A stretch of DNA of 64,000 nt from Methylorubrum rhodesianum (GCF_014199985.1 NZ_JACHOS010000008.1:226902-290901), one strand, 5' to 3'. Positions 22,724-36,115 are shown, counted from the first letter of the stretch. The notes: generated from the sequence alone by a model not told the origin. Program-made: numbers and translations.

Positions 22724-22935
22724 TGGGGTCTGTAACCGGGTCCTGCGCGGTTGTGTTGCACCGCACGCAAGCGCCTGCGACCCATATGAAAGACGATGTC
22801 GGGGCGCGCCCGCGCCCCGGCCGGATCCGGAGGCGCGACGCGGGGCGGTAGCCCCCCGCTCAGCCCTGCCACCGGATCGGACACGACGCGGCGGCCCGCT
22901 GGAACAGCGCCGCCCGAGCGGTAGGACAGGCAGCG

Positions 22936-25926
<2,991 letters not shown>

Positions 25927-26009
25927 GGCCGCCGGCCCCCTCTCGATCGATCCACCAACCGGGGCCGCGCCGCCCGATGCGCGCCCCGAAACTTCGGTGA
26001 ACACAGATT

Positions 26010-27353
26010 ATGGCGACCGATATCCTCGTCCCTACGCTCGGCGAATCCGTCAGTGAGGCCACGATCGGCCGCTGGTTCAAGAAGCCCGGCGATGCGGTGG
26101 CCGCCGACGAGCCCCTGGTGGAGCTCGAGACCGACAAGGTCACCCTCGAGGTGAACGCGCCGGCCGCGGGCCAGCTCGGCGAGATCCTCGTCAAGGACGG
26201 CGAGACGGTGGAGCCCGGCGCGGTGCTCGGCTCGATCGTCGAGGGCGGCAAGGCTGCCGAGAAGGGGGCCGATAAGGGCGCGGGCAAGTCGGACGCCAAG
26301 CCGGCCCCGAAGAGCGCCGCGCCGGCCGAGACCAAGGCGCAGTCCCGCGAGGAGAAGGGTGAGGGCAAGCCCGCCAAGGAAGAGGCGCCGGCCCAGCAAT
26401 CCTCCGCCTCCTACGGCAGCCACGGCGATGCACCGCCGGCCGGGGGCCGTGGCGTCGACGAGAGCGGCCCGGCGGTGGCCAAGCTCGCGCGCGAATCCGG
26501 CATCGATCCGGCGAGCCTCAACGGCAGCGGCAAGGACGGCCGCGTGACCAAGGGCGACATGCTCGCCGCGATCGACAGGGGCGTCGCGAAGGCGCCGGCT
26601 CAGGAGACCAAGGCTCCGGCCCCGCCGCGCGCGCCCTCCGCGCCGGACGACGCCGCGCGCGAGGAGCGCGTGCGGATGACCAAGCTGCGCCAGACCATCG
26701 CGAAGCGCCTCAAGAGCGCCCAGGACACGGCGGCGATGCTGACCACGTTCAACGACGTGGACATGGGCGCGGTGATGGCGCTCCGCTCGCAGTACAAGGA
26801 CATCTTCGAGAAGAAGCACGGGACGAAGCTCGGCTTCATGGGCTTCTTCACCAAGGCGGTGATCGGCGCACTCAAGGACGTGCCGGCAGTCAATGCCGAG
26901 ATCGACGGGCAGGACCTCGTCTACAAGAACTACTACCACATCGGCATCGCCGTCGGCACCGATAAGGGCCTCGTCGTGCCGGTGGTGCGCGACGCCGACG
27001 ACCTGTCGATCGCCGGCATCGAGAAGAAGATCGCCGGCTTCGGCAAGAAGGCGCGCGAGGGCAAGCTCTCCATCGACGAGATGCAGGGCGGCACCTTCAC
27101 CATCACCAATGGCGGCATCTACGGCTCGCTGATGTCGACCCCGATCCTCAACGCGCCGCAATCGGGCATCCTGGGCATGCACCGGATCGAGGAGCGGCCG
27201 GTCGTGCGCGGGGGCAAGATCGAGGCGCGGCCGATGATGTATCTGGCCCTGTCCTACGATCACCGCATCGTCGACGGGAAGGAGGCCGTCACCTTCCTCG
27301 TCCGCGTCAAGGAGGCGCTGGAGGATCCGGCCCGCCTCGTGCTGGATCTTTGA
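26010..27353 (+). CDS. sucB: Dihydrolipoyl succinyltransferase (E2 of 2-oxoglutarate dehydrogenase)
   Basis: Core acyltransferase of the complex. 447 aa. One lipoyl domain with lipoyl-lysine K43 in [11 protein letters not shown]; a charged Ala/Lys/Pro linker (about 80-145); an E3-binding domain (about 150-190, [19 protein letters not shown]); and the catalytic domain, with His418 and Asp422 in [13 protein letters not shown]. It follows sucA by 83 bp. Confidence 0.97.
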   Translation: MATDILVPTLGESVSEATIGRWFKKPGDAVAADEPLVELETDKVTLEVNAPAAGQLGEILVKDGETVEPGAVLGSIVEGGKAAEKGADKGAGKSDAKPAPKSAAPAETKAQSREEKGEGKPAKEEAPAQQSSASYGSHGDAPPAGGRGVDESGPAVAKLARESGIDPASLNGSGKDGRVTKGDMLAAIDRGVAKAPAQETKAPAPPRAPSAPDDAAREERVRMTKLRQTIAKRLKSAQDTAAMLTTFNDVDMGAVMALRSQYKDIFEKKHGTKLGFMGFFTKAVIGALKDVPAVNAEIDGQDLVYKNYYHIGIAVGTDKGLVVPVVRDADDLSIAGIEKKIAGFGKKAREGKLSIDEMQGGTFTITNGGIYGSLMSTPILNAPQSGILGMHRIEERPVVRGGKIEARPMMYLALSYDHRIVDGKEAVTFLVRVKEALEDPARLVLDL

Positions 27354-27423
27354 TCCGAAGCGGTCGCGTGCCGGGCTCCTCCGCCGGTTTCCGGTCCGAG
27401 GGCTCGGCCCCGCGGCCGGTCGC

Positions 27424-28623
27424 ATGACCATGCCTCGATTGTCCGAACCGAGCCGGCGCGCCGCCCTCGGCCTCGCCACGGTGGCGGTCGGGGCCGGGCT
27501 CGCGGCGGCACTCGCCAAGCTCTTCCCGTGGCAGCGGGCGGGCCGCGACGGAGACCGACCGGTGGCCGACACGCCCTACGACGCCAGAGAGAACGACGCC
27601 AACCTGTCGGTGACCGGACTGGCGGAGGGCGAACTGGGCGAGCGCGGCATCACCCGCATGACCCTCGGCCTCCTGCCGTTGCCGGGCGGCGCGGTGATCG
27701 CCGCAGATCCGCTGGTGCAGCCCGACCGCGAACCCTTCACCCGCAAGGTGTCGCCGGGTGAGTACCCGGTCACGCTCTACCGCGCGCAGGACCGCGTCGC
27801 CCTGGCCGAGCTTCGCTTCGGGGAGGGGAGGCCGGACCGCTGGGAGCTCGCCCTCGTGCCGGGCCAGGACATAGCCGCCCTGAAGGCGGGCGAGATCTTC
27901 GGCTATCCCGTCGATGCCGGTCTCGGCTGCTTCATGGACCCGGTCGCTCGCGATGCCATGCAGCGCCGCGATGCGCAGGAGCAGAAGCGGAGCGGCTACG
28001 GCAACTATTACGACGACGTGCTCGCAGGCGAGTTGAAGGACTCGGATCTGAACTGGGTCATGCACCAGCCGCTGCCGGATGATCCGGCCCGGATCGCGGT
28101 CTTCGCCAGCGGCTGGGGCGACGGGGTCTACGCCTCCTACTGGGGACTCGACGCGGGCGGCCGGATGCTCCGGCTCGTCACCGATTTCGGCGTGATCGAG
28201 AACGGCGACGGGCGCGATCCGCGCCATGTCGCCCTCGCCGCGGCCCTGGCCGCCCTGACCCCGGAGCAGCGCCGCGACAGCGCGAAGGGCTACGAGGCGC
28301 CGAGGTCCGACGATCTCGCGACCTTCTCGGCCATGCTGGCGCAGGGCCGGATCGCACCCGAGACGCCGATCGAGGCCGCCCAGGGCACCTTCACCTTCGA
28401 GGCGATCCGCCTCGACAAGCCGGAGGCGCTCGAACGCCTCGTCCGCCACGGCGCGACGACCCTGATGCCGCCCTACCTGCAGATCGGCGACGAGCGGAAG
28501 ACCTATCCGGCCTACGCCCGCGAACTCACCGCACCCCGGTCGCCGCAACTCCTCGCCGTCATCGAGGCCTGGGAGCGCACCGGCTCAACTGACACGCCAT
28601 CACGAGGACAGACCCAACCATGA
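27424..28623 (+). CDS. Tat-exported DUF4241 protein
   Basis: A 399-aa protein of unknown role. The N-terminus [21 protein letters not shown] looks like a twin-arginine signal or anchor. Residues ~95-270 match the DUF4241 pattern, with successive segments [36 protein letters not shown], and [18 protein letters not shown]. The C-terminal ~110 residues have no recognised domain. It sits between sucB and lpd, and its stop overlaps the lpd start (ATGA), so it is probably translated from the same mRNA. No catalytic role can be assigned, and its presence inside a core metabolic operon is odd. Confidence 0.75.
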   Translation: MTMPRLSEPSRRAALGLATVAVGAGLAAALAKLFPWQRAGRDGDRPVADTPYDARENDANLSVTGLAEGELGERGITRMTLGLLPLPGGAVIAADPLVQPDREPFTRKVSPGEYPVTLYRAQDRVALAELRFGEGRPDRWELALVPGQDIAALKAGEIFGYPVDAGLGCFMDPVARDAMQRRDAQEQKRSGYGNYYDDVLAGELKDSDLNWVMHQPLPDDPARIAVFASGWGDGVYASYWGLDAGGRMLRLVTDFGVIENGDGRDPRHVALAAALAALTPEQRRDSAKGYEAPRSDDLATFSAMLAQGRIAPETPIEAAQGTFTFEAIRLDKPEALERLVRHGATTLMPPYLQIGDERKTYPAYARELTAPRSPQLLAVIEAWERTGSTDTPSRGQTQP

Positions 28624-30023
28624 GCTACGATCTCGTCGTCATCGGCACCGGCCCCGGGGGCTATGTCTGCGCCATCCGCGCCGCCCAGCTCGGGCTGAGG
28701 ACCGCGGTGGTCGAGAAGCGGGCGACCCACGGCGGCACCTGCCTCAATGTCGGCTGCATCCCCTCCAAGGCGCTGCTGCACGCCTCCGAAGCCTTCGAGG
28801 AGGCCAACAAGCACTTTTCGGAGCTGGGCATCGATGTGGGAACACCAAAGCTTGATCTGAAGAAAATGCAGGCGTTCAAGCAGGGCGGCGTCGACGGCAA
28901 CACCAAGGGCGTCGAGTTCCTGCTCAAGAAGAACAAGGTCGAAACCTATCACGGCCGCGGCCGCATCGCCGGGGCCGGCCGCGTCGAGGTGATCTCGGAC
29001 GACGGCGGCAACCAGATGCTGGAGACCAAGAACATCGTCATCGCCACCGGCTCCGACGTGACGCGGCTGCCGGGCGTCGAGATCGACGAGAAGACGGTGG
29101 TCTCCTCCACCGGCGCGCTCGAACTCGCCGAGGTGCCGAAGAAGCTGGTCGTGATCGGCGCGGGCGTGATCGGGCTCGAACTCGGCTCGGTCTGGCGCCG
29201 GCTCGGCGCCGAAGTGACGGTGATCGAGTATCTCGACCGCGTGCTGCCGGGCATGGACGGCGAGGTCGGCAAGCAGTTCCAGCGCATCCTGGCCAAGCAG
29301 GGCATGGTCTTCAAACTCTCGACCAAGGTCACCGGCGTCGAGGTCAACCAGAAGGGGCGCGCGACCGTCACCGTCGAGCCGGCGCAGGGCGGCGAGTCCG
29401 AGACGCTCGAGGCCGACGTGGTGCTCGTGGCCATCGGCCGCGTGCCCTACACGGAGGGACTCGGGCTGGAGACGGTGGGGGTGGCCACCGACAACAAGGG
29501 CCGGATCGAGACCGACAACCACTACGCCACCAACGTCACCGGCATCTATGCCATCGGCGACGTGATCGCCGGGCCGATGCTCGCCCATAAGGCCGAGGAC
29601 GAGGGCGTCGCGGTCGCCGAGATCCTGGCCGGGCAGTCGGGCCACGTGAATTACGGCGTCATCCCGAACGTCGTCTACACCTTCCCCGAGGTCGCCTCGG
29701 TCGGCAAGACCGAGGAGGAGCTGAAGAAGGACGGGATCAGCTACAAGGCCGGCAAGTTCCCGTTCACGGCCAATGGCCGCGCCAAGGCCAACGGCACCAC
29801 GGACGGCTTCGTGAAGATCCTCGCCGACGAAAAGACGGATCGCGTGCTCGGCGTGCACATCGTCGGGGCCGATGCCGGCAACCTCATCGCCGAGGTCGCG
29901 GTGGCGATGGAGTTCGCGGCCTCCGCCGAGGACATCGCCCGCACCTGCCACGCCCACCCGACGCTGACGGAGGCCGTCAAGGAAGCCGCGCTCGCCGTCG
30001 GCAAGCGGGCGATCCACGTCTGA
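28620..30023 (+). CDS. lpd: Dihydrolipoyl dehydrogenase (E3)
   Basis: Flavoprotein disulfide reductase that reoxidises dihydrolipoamide with NAD. 467 aa. Redox pair C41/C46 in [16 protein letters not shown] site [20 protein letters not shown] site [20 protein letters not shown], and C-terminal active-site His in [16 protein letters not shown]. Its start overlaps the DUF4241 gene stop. It closes the mdh-suc block and is followed by a large GC palindrome. Confidence 0.97.
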   Translation: MSYDLVVIGTGPGGYVCAIRAAQLGLRTAVVEKRATHGGTCLNVGCIPSKALLHASEAFEEANKHFSELGIDVGTPKLDLKKMQAFKQGGVDGNTKGVEFLLKKNKVETYHGRGRIAGAGRVEVISDDGGNQMLETKNIVIATGSDVTRLPGVEIDEKTVVSSTGALELAEVPKKLVVIGAGVIGLELGSVWRRLGAEVTVIEYLDRVLPGMDGEVGKQFQRILAKQGMVFKLSTKVTGVEVNQKGRATVTVEPAQGGESETLEADVVLVAIGRVPYTEGLGLETVGVATDNKGRIETDNHYATNVTGIYAIGDVIAGPMLAHKAEDEGVAVAEILAGQSGHVNYGVIPNVVYTFPEVASVGKTEEELKKDGISYKAGKFPFTANGRAKANGTTDGFVKILADEKTDRVLGVHIVGADAGNLIAEVAVAMEFAASAEDIARTCHAHPTLTEAVKEAALAVGKRAIHV

Positions 30024-30033
30024 GCCCTACGTC

Positions 30034-30063
30034 CCGGACGCCGCGCCGCGGCGCGGCGTCCGG
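30034..30063. terminator. Perfect 30-bp GC palindrome after lpd
   Basis: Two perfectly complementary 15-base arms (CCGGACGCCGCGCCG and its complement) with no loop spacer, beginning 11 bp after the lpd stop. In RNA it gives a very stable hairpin. No T-run follows, so the terminator role is inferred from position only. Confidence 0.5.
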
Positions 30064-30155
30064 GGAAGCGTGTTCGGACGATCGGAGGCGCTGGCTCGAC
30101 AAAACAGGAGCGGCCATCTCGAAAGTGCGTTCTTCAGATCTGCGCGAGACGCTTC

Positions 30156-30171
30156 TGTATGATTTCATACA
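30156..30171. promoter_or_regulatory. Perfect inverted repeat, candidate operator
   Basis: TGTATGATTTCATACA is a perfect 7-bp inverted repeat with a 2-bp spacer, in an AT-rich patch about 180 bp upstream of the LOV kinase start. Its size and symmetry fit a dimeric helix-turn-helix regulator site, for example of GntR type, but no regulator gene is adjacent. Assignment is tentative. Confidence 0.4.
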
Positions 30172-30353
30172 AATCAAGTTTGAGCGAAAGATCGATCAAG
30201 TGATCGCGATCGCCCTCAGATTGCTGTGCATGCGACTTTCTGTCGTTCGGTGATCGAGCTCCCGCCGGCTTTCCCGGGAACATCGTCCGGTGCCATCGTA
30301 TTGAGATGCGTGATCCGGCCCCCGTGGGTCACATCCACGGGAAGTCTGTCCTC

Positions 30354-31979
30354 ATGCCCAATTCGCCCGAGAAGCCCAGCGCGCCCGGCCCCAACACGCC
30401 GGTGAGCGGCAGCGGGCCCACCGGTGTCATCGATCAGCATCACGACATCTTCTTCGCGGCGGTCGAGCGGACCCGGATGCCGATGATCGTCACCGATCCG
30501 CACCAGCCGGACAATCCGATCATCTTCGCCAACCGCGCCTTCATCCGCATGACCGGTTACGGGATCGAGGAGCTGATGGGGAACAATTGCCGGTTCCTCC
30601 AGGGTCCCGACACCGACCGAGATACCGTCGCGGAAGTCCGCGACGCCGTCATGGAGCACCGGGAATTCGCCACCGAAATCCTGAACTACCGCAAGGACGG
30701 CTCCTCGTTCTGGAACGCGCTGTTCGTCAGCCCCGTCTTCAACCGGTCGGGCGACCTCGTCTACTTCTTCGGCTCGCAGCTCGATGTCTCCCGCCGCCGC
30801 GACGCGGAGGAATCGCTGCATCAGGCGCAGAAGATGGAGAGCCTGGGCCAGCTCACCGGCGGCATTGCGCATGACTTCAACAACCTGCTGCAGGTCATCA
30901 CCGGCCATAACGAGGTGATGCTGGCGCTGCTCGATCATCCGACGCTCGATGCCGGGCGCCTGCGCCGGGCGGGCGAGGCGGTGCGGGACGCCAGCGAGCG
31001 TGCCGCCAAGCTGACGCATCAGCTCCTCGCCTTCTCGCGCAAGCAGCGGCTGGAAGGGCGGCTCCTGAACCTCAACGGCCTCGTCCAGAACATGGGCGAG
31101 ATGGCCGAGCGCACGCTCGGCGAGCAGGTCGTGCTGCGGGTGCTGCCGGCGCCGAACCTGTGGACGACGCGCATCGACCCGACCCAGGCCGAGGTCGCGC
31201 TGCTCAACGTCCTCATCAACGCCCGCGACGCCATGCCGAACGGCGGCACGGTGACGGTGAAGACCGAGAACCTGCTGGTCGAGGACGAGGACACCGCCCT
31301 CTACAAGACCGTGCCGCCCGGCGCCTACGTGGTGGTCTCGGTGACCGATACCGGCACCGGCATGCCCCCGGAGATCCTCACCCGCGTCATGGAGCCGTTC
31401 TTCACCACCAAGGGCGAGGGCAAGGGCACGGGGCTCGGGCTCGCCATGGTCTACGGTTTCGCCAAGCAGTCCGGCGGCTCGGTGAAGATCTATTCCGAGG
31501 TCGGGCACGGCACGACGGTGCGGCTCCTCTTCCCCGCCTCGGACCAGAAGGCCGAGGACGAGCAGAAGCCCTCGAACCGCGCCGCCGACCGGCACGGCTC
31601 CGAGACGGTGCTCGTCGTGGACGACCGGCCCGACGTGGCGGCCACCGCGGGGGTCATCCTGGAGGATTTCGGCTACAAGGTTACCGTGGTCGACGGTCCC
31701 ACGGCGGCGCTCGACATCCTCGACGGCGAAGGGCGCATCGACCTGCTGTTCACCGACCTGATCATGCCCGGCGGCATGAACGGCGTGATGCTGGCCCGCG
31801 CCGCGCGGGAGCGGCAGCCCAAGATCAAGGTGCTGCTGACGACCGGCTACGCCGAGGCCTCGATGGAGCGCACCGACGCCGGCGGCACCGAGTTCGAGAT
31901 CATCAACAAGCCCTACAAGCGGATGGAGCTGGCCCGCCGGGTACGCCGGGTGATCGACGGGCCGACGGGGGTCGGATAG
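30354..31979 (+). CDS. LOV-domain hybrid histidine kinase with C-terminal receiver
   Basis: A predicted blue-light-sensing signalling protein of about 541 aa. The LOV/PAS domain (about 30-150) contains [10 protein letters not shown], with C79 as the flavin-adduct cysteine. A HisKA dimerisation helix follows, with phospho-His H173 in [11 protein letters not shown], then a HATPase domain ([36 protein letters not shown]), and a receiver domain (about 420-541) with the phospho-acceptor Asp in [11 protein letters not shown]. There is no transmembrane segment, so it is cytoplasmic. I chose ATG 30354 because GGGAAG lies about 9 bp upstream; 30306 is possible. No DNA-binding partner is adjacent, so output is unknown. 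Confidence 0.9.
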   Translation: MPNSPEKPSAPGPNTPVSGSGPTGVIDQHHDIFFAAVERTRMPMIVTDPHQPDNPIIFANRAFIRMTGYGIEELMGNNCRFLQGPDTDRDTVAEVRDAVMEHREFATEILNYRKDGSSFWNALFVSPVFNRSGDLVYFFGSQLDVSRRRDAEESLHQAQKMESLGQLTGGIAHDFNNLLQVITGHNEVMLALLDHPTLDAGRLRRAGEAVRDASERAAKLTHQLLAFSRKQRLEGRLLNLNGLVQNMGEMAERTLGEQVVLRVLPAPNLWTTRIDPTQAEVALLNVLINARDAMPNGGTVTVKTENLLVEDEDTALYKTVPPGAYVVVSVTDTGTGMPPEILTRVMEPFFTTKGEGKGTGLGLAMVYGFAKQSGGSVKIYSEVGHGTTVRLLFPASDQKAEDEQKPSNRAADRHGSETVLVVDDRPDVAATAGVILEDFGYKVTVVDGPTAALDILDGEGRIDLLFTDLIMPGGMNGVMLARAARERQPKIKVLLTTGYAEASMERTDAGGTEFEIINKPYKRMELARRVRRVIDGPTGVG

Positions 31980-32086
31980 GGCTTCCCGATCGAGTCAGGC
32001 GCCGCTGTCTCGGTCGCTTTCGGCCGCTCTTCCGTCAGTGCGAGGCGAAGCCGAAGCGAGCAAGGCCCGCTGCGACCGGCGCCGTG

Positions 32087-32809
32087 TCAGACCCGACCGG
32101 GTTCGACCTCGTAGCCGAACTCGGCCGCCGCGTGTTCCAGCCACCCCCAGAAGCTGCCGGCGAAGCTGCGGGCCACCGCGATCTCGTAGGTCGGGCCGGC
32201 ATCGCGCTGCCAGAGCTGAACGCCGATATGGGCGATGCTCGTCACCGCCGCCCGGCCCGGCCCGAAGGCGCGGGGATGCAGATCGACGGCGACGCCCTTG
32301 GCGAGCATCGCCCGCGCCTGCGGGCCGGAGATCCGCACCAGGGCGCGGCTGTCGCTCTGGTCGGTGACGGCCGCGACGCCGCGCAGGGCCTCGGGCAGGT
32401 CGCGAAGGACGTGCGGCGAAGGCGCCAGCGCGAGCCACTGGCCGGGTGCGGACCAGATCAGGCCGCGCTCGCCCTCGATCTGCGCCGCGCCGGCCTCCGG
32501 CAGCGACAGGCCGAAGCGTTCCGCCAGGATGGCTTGCAGGTCGGCGTCCTTTCCATCCGCCGCGATGAGCGTGGCAAGGCCGAAGCCGTCACGGAGCGTG
32601 AGCCGGACGCCCGCCGCCCCGTCCGGCGCACCGTGCCGTCCGGGCTTCGTCGCGCCCTCCCACGCGCCGCGGGGACGCCAGAGGAGCGCGGACGCTTGGG
32701 AAGAGGCCGCTTGGGAAGAGGCCGCTTGGGAAGAGGCCGCTTGGGAAGAGGATGCTTGGGAAGAGAACGCTTGAGACGAGGACGCTCGGGTCGTTGCGGG
32801 ATCAGACAC
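32087..32809 (-). CDS. mgdD: N-methylglutamate dehydrogenase subunit D (SoxG-like)
   Basis: Small subunit of the heterotetrameric NMG dehydrogenase, homologous to sarcosine oxidase gamma (SoxG). 240 aa, about 40 more than usual. Residues ~70-235 are the SoxG domain (LRDGFGLATLIAADGKD, GQWLALAPSPHVLRDLPEAL, RSFAGSFWGWLEHAAAEFGYEVEPG). The first ~40 residues are a low-complexity SSQAA pentapeptide repeat encoded by a 15-bp tandem DNA repeat. Its start overlaps the mgdC stop by 8 bp, and it is the last gene of mgdABCD. The repeat does not interrupt the frame. Its function is unknown and it may be a dispensable tail. Confidence 0.88.
   Translation of the reverse strand: MSDPATTRASSSQAFSSQASSSQAASSQAASSQAASSQASALLWRPRGAWEGATKPGRHGAPDGAAGVRLTLRDGFGLATLIAADGKDADLQAILAERFGLSLPEAGAAQIEGERGLIWSAPGQWLALAPSPHVLRDLPEALRGVAAVTDQSDSRALVRISGPQARAMLAKGVAVDLHPRAFGPGRAAVTSIAHIGVQLWQRDAGPTYEIAVARSFAGSFWGWLEHAAAEFGYEVEPGRV
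32694..32783. repeat. 15-bp tandem repeat in the 5' end of mgdD
   Basis: Five near-identical copies of GCTTGGGAAGAGGCC (32694-32768; the fourth and fifth differ only in their last three bases) plus a diverged sixth copy to 32783. On the coding (minus) strand each unit encodes a Ser/Gln/Ala pentapeptide. Copy-number change by slippage would add or remove five residues without a frameshift. Confidence 0.92.
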
Positions 32810-35800
32810 GCAGCTTCTCCTCCTTTGGATCCACGAAGACGGGCGAGCAGATCTCGACCTCGATATCGGCGCCGCGCACCGGATCGTAGGCGCGCACCCG
32901 CTCGCCGTGGCGCTCCGTCCCGCGCCGGATCAGGCCGATGCCGATCCAGCTCCGCAGGCTCGGCGAGTAGGCCACCGAGGTCATCACGCCCTCGTCGGCC
33001 TCCAAGCTCGGCTCCGCGTCGAGCGCCAGGAAATGCGCGCCCGCCCGCAACCGGTCGCTGGGATCGACCGGGCGAAAACCGGCCAGGATCGGCCGGTCCG
33101 GATCGGTGAGCGCGGGGCGCTCCTTCATCAGGCGGCCGATATAGTCCTTCTTCTTGGCGAGCATCCCGCCGAGGCCGAGGTCGCGGGCGGTGGTCTGGCC
33201 GTTGATCTCGGCGCCGGCCGCGTGGCCCTTCTCGATGCGCATCACCGAGAGCGCCTCGGAGCCGTAAGCGGTGATGCCGTAGGGCAAGCCCGCCTGCATC
33301 AAGGCCCGCCACGCCGCATCGCCGTAGGCCGCCGGCACCGCCAGCTCGTAGGCGAGCTCGCCCGAGAACGAGATGCGGAACAGCCGCGCCGGGATACCGC
33401 CGCCGACGGTGATCTCGGCGGCCGCGAGGAAGGGGAAGGCTTGGTTCGAAATGTCGAAGCCGGGATCGACGATCCGGCGCAGGGTGTCGCGGGCGCGGGG
33501 GCCGGCGACCGCGTATTGTGCCCATTGCTCGCTGATCGAGGCGAGCTGCACGTCAAGCTCCGGCCACAACCATTGCCGGCAAAATTCGAGGTGCTGCATC
33601 ACCCGCGCGGCGTTCGCCGTCGAGGCGGTCATGACGTAGTGCGTTTCGGCGAGCCGCGCGACGGTGCCGTCATCCATGACGAAGCCGTCCTCGCGCAGCA
33701 GCACGGCGTAGCGGGCCTTGCCGACCGGGAGCGTACCGAACGGGTTGGCGCAGACCCGCTCGATGAAGGCCAGCGCGTCGCGGCCCTGGATGTCGATCTT
33801 GCCGAGCGTGGTGACGTCGCAGATCCCGACCTTGGTGCGCACGGTCTCGACCTCCCGCACCACCGTATCGAGCCAGTCGGTCTCGCCGGCCTTCGGGAAG
33901 TAGGCCGGGCGCAGCCACAGGCCGGTCTCGACGAAGACGCACCCGTTCTCCTCGGCCCAGGCGTGGGAGGGGACGTGGCGGGTGGCCCGGAACTCCTTAC
34001 CCCGGTGATGGCCGGCGAAGGCGCCGATGGCGACGGGGGTGAAGGGCGGGCGAAACACCGTGGTGCCGACGCTCGGAATGTCCTTGCCCGTCAGCTCGGC
34101 CATGATCGAGAGGCCGGCGAGGTTCGAGGTCTTGCCCTGGTCGGTCGCCATGCCGAGGGTGGTGTAGCGCTTCAGCAGTTCCACCGCGCGGAACCCCTCG
34201 CGGTGGGCGAGTTCGACGTCGGAGGCGGCGACGTCGTTCTGGAAATCGACGAAGGCTTTTCCACGGGGCTTCGGAGCGCGCCAGAGCGGGGTGTGAGCGA
34301 CGCTCTCCGGGTCGGTCTGCGGCACCGCCTCGGCGGAGGCCTCGAAGCCGCAGGCGGTCGCGGCCTCGGCACCGGCCCGGGCGCCGGTCTCCAGGCATTC
34401 GGCCAGGGTGAAGCGCCCGGCGGCGGCGCCGGCGGCCTGCATGCCGGAGGGGAGGGCGCCCGGCACGAAGGCGTGGATCGCCTCGTCCCAGACCGGCCGG
34501 CGCGACAGGTGCGAGTCGAGATGCACCACAGGGTTCCAGCCATTGGCCATGGCGAGGCCGTCGCAGGCGATCGTCTCCGTGCTGTGGTAGCCGTCCACGA
34601 CCTGGATCGCGCTCAAGCCCAGATGGCCCTTGGCACCGGCGACGTACCCACCGGTTACCACCCGCGCCCCGGCCGCCTCCGCCATCCGGCGCAGATGCGG
34701 CGGGACGGAGGTGCGGGTGTCGATCACCGCCGCGAGCCCGCCGCCGGCGGCGATCGCGTCGGCGGCGGTGCGCCAGCCGTCGTCGCTCGACGTGAACACG
34801 GCGAGGCGGCGGCCCGGCAGCACGCCGTAGCGGTTGAGATAGGTCCGCACCGCGCCGGCCAGCATCACGCCGGGCCGGTCGTTGCCGCCGAACACGTGCG
34901 GGCGCTCGATGGCGCCGGCCGCGAGCACCGCCCGCCGGGCCACGATCCGCCACAGCCGCTGGCGCGGCGCGTGGGGAGCCGGCACCGCGAGATGGTCGGA
35001 GACGCGCTCCACCGCGCCGTAGGCGCCGTGATCGTAGACGCCGAACAGGGTGGTGCGCGTCAGGATGCGCACCTCGGGCAGGCTCTCCAGTTCGGCGACC
35101 GCGCGGGCGGCCCACTCGGCCCCGCTCACGCCGCCGATCTCGCGCCGCTCGGCGAGCAGGCGCCCGCCAGTGGCGAAATCCTCGTCCACCAGGATCACCC
35201 GCGCCCCGGAGCGGCCGGCGGCGAGCGCCGCCGCGAGACCGGCCGGGCCGCCGCCGATGACGAGCACGTCGCAATGGGCGTGGGCGTGGTCGTAGGTGTC
35301 GGGATCGGGGGCGTCGGCGGCCCGGCCGAGGCCCGCCGCGCGCCGGATCATCGGCTCGTACAGCTTCTCCCAGAGGCCGGCCGGCCACATGAAGGTCTTG
35401 TAGTAGAAGCCCGCCGCGAAGATCGGCGAGAGCAGCGCGTTGACCGAGAGCGCGTCGAGCGCGAGGGAGGGCCAGCGGTTCTGGCTCGTCGCCTCCAGCC
35501 CCTCGTAGAGTTCCGCCATGGTGGCGCGGGTGTTGGGCTCGCGCCGGGCGCCGGAGCGCAGTTCGACCAGGGCGTTCGGCTCCTCCGAGCCGGCCGAGAG
35601 GATGCCGCGGGGCCGGTGATACTTGAACGAGCGGCCGACGAGACGCACGCCGTTGGCGAGCAGCGCCGAGGCCAGCGTGTCGCCGTGGTAGCCGGTGAGG
35701 CGGCGTCCGTCGAAGCTGAAGTCGCGCGGCCGGTTCCGATCGATCAGGCCGCCGGTGGCGGTGCGGAACGGCTGATCGGCCGAGGTCGCGGAAACGGGCG

Positions 35801-35831
35801 CCTCCGCGCGCTGAAGGGCGAGCGTGGTCAT
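32802..35831 (-). CDS. mgdC: N-methylglutamate dehydrogenase subunit C (SoxA-like)
   Basis: Large subunit, about 1009 aa, homologous to sarcosine oxidase alpha (SoxA). N-terminal Fer2-like domain (about 20-110, with LTGYHGDTLASALLANG), a Rossmann dinucleotide-binding domain ([18 protein letters not shown], 188-205), and a C-terminal aminomethyltransferase (GCV_T) domain from about residue 610 that in the family binds tetrahydrofolate (ATRHVPSHAWAEENG, VCDVTTLGKIDIQGRDA-like segment). The complex oxidises N-methylglutamate, giving glutamate and the methyl group at formaldehyde/methylene-THF level. Start at 35831 (MTTLALQRAE) overlaps the mgdB stop (ATGA). Confidence 0.92.
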   Translation of the reverse strand: MTTLALQRAEAPVSATSADQPFRTATGGLIDRNRPRDFSFDGRRLTGYHGDTLASALLANGVRLVGRSFKYHRPRGILSAGSEEPNALVELRSGARREPNTRATMAELYEGLEATSQNRWPSLALDALSVNALLSPIFAAGFYYKTFMWPAGLWEKLYEPMIRRAAGLGRAADAPDPDTYDHAHAHCDVLVIGGGPAGLAAALAAGRSGARVILVDEDFATGGRLLAERREIGGVSGAEWAARAVAELESLPEVRILTRTTLFGVYDHGAYGAVERVSDHLAVPAPHAPRQRLWRIVARRAVLAAGAIERPHVFGGNDRPGVMLAGAVRTYLNRYGVLPGRRLAVFTSSDDGWRTAADAIAAGGGLAAVIDTRTSVPPHLRRMAEAAGARVVTGGYVAGAKGHLGLSAIQVVDGYHSTETIACDGLAMANGWNPVVHLDSHLSRRPVWDEAIHAFVPGALPSGMQAAGAAAGRFTLAECLETGARAGAEAATACGFEASAEAVPQTDPESVAHTPLWRAPKPRGKAFVDFQNDVAASDVELAHREGFRAVELLKRYTTLGMATDQGKTSNLAGLSIMAELTGKDIPSVGTTVFRPPFTPVAIGAFAGHHRGKEFRATRHVPSHAWAEENGCVFVETGLWLRPAYFPKAGETDWLDTVVREVETVRTKVGICDVTTLGKIDIQGRDALAFIERVCANPFGTLPVGKARYAVLLREDGFVMDDGTVARLAETHYVMTASTANAARVMQHLEFCRQWLWPELDVQLASISEQWAQYAVAGPRARDTLRRIVDPGFDISNQAFPFLAAAEITVGGGIPARLFRISFSGELAYELAVPAAYGDAAWRALMQAGLPYGITAYGSEALSVMRIEKGHAAGAEINGQTTARDLGLGGMLAKKKDYIGRLMKERPALTDPDRPILAGFRPVDPSDRLRAGAHFLALDAEPSLEADEGVMTSVAYSPSLRSWIGIGLIRRGTERHGERVRAYDPVRGADIEVEICSPVFVDPKEEKLRV

Positions 35832-36115
35832 GCGGCCTCTCCCGAGCTGCGGGCCCGCGCGACGTCGCGCGCCGGTTCGACCGCCTCGATGGCGTGGGTG
35901 CGGGTGTCGCGGGTCACGACCAGCCAGGAGCGGCATCCGGCGGCGTGATACCAGAGTTCGCGGAGCGTCCCGGCGGGGTTGTCGCGCAGGTAGACGTAGT
36001 CGTGCATGGCTTGCGCCGAGGCCTCCATCCCGTCGGGGCGCCGGGGCGCGGCGTCGCCGAGGTAGCTGAACTCCCCGTTGTCGCGCTCGCCGCAATGGGG
36101 GCACCGGATGCGCAT
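35828..36115 (-). CDS. mgdB: N-methylglutamate dehydrogenase subunit B (SoxD-like)
   Basis: Small 95-aa zinc-binding subunit homologous to sarcosine oxidase delta (SoxD). The zinc ligands are visible as CPHCG at the N-terminus and HAAGC about 50 residues later. RDNPAGTLRELWYH is the usual SoxD core. It overlaps mgdC by 4 bp and lies 97 bp downstream of mgdA. Confidence 0.93.
   Translation of the reverse strand: MRIRCPHCGERDNGEFSYLGDAAPRRPDGMEASAQAMHDYVYLRDNPAGTLRELWYHAAGCRSWLVVTRDTRTHAIEAVEPARDVARARSSGEAA

Larger units (their letters stand above)
30024..30353. other. Intergenic region between lpd and the LOV kinase
   Basis: A 330-bp spacer. The 5' end carries a perfect GC palindrome (30034-30063). 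The middle is AT-rich by local standards and holds a perfect inverted repeat (30156-30171). No gene can be supported. An in-frame ATG at 30306 could extend the kinase but lacks a ribosome-binding site. Confidence 0.5.
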
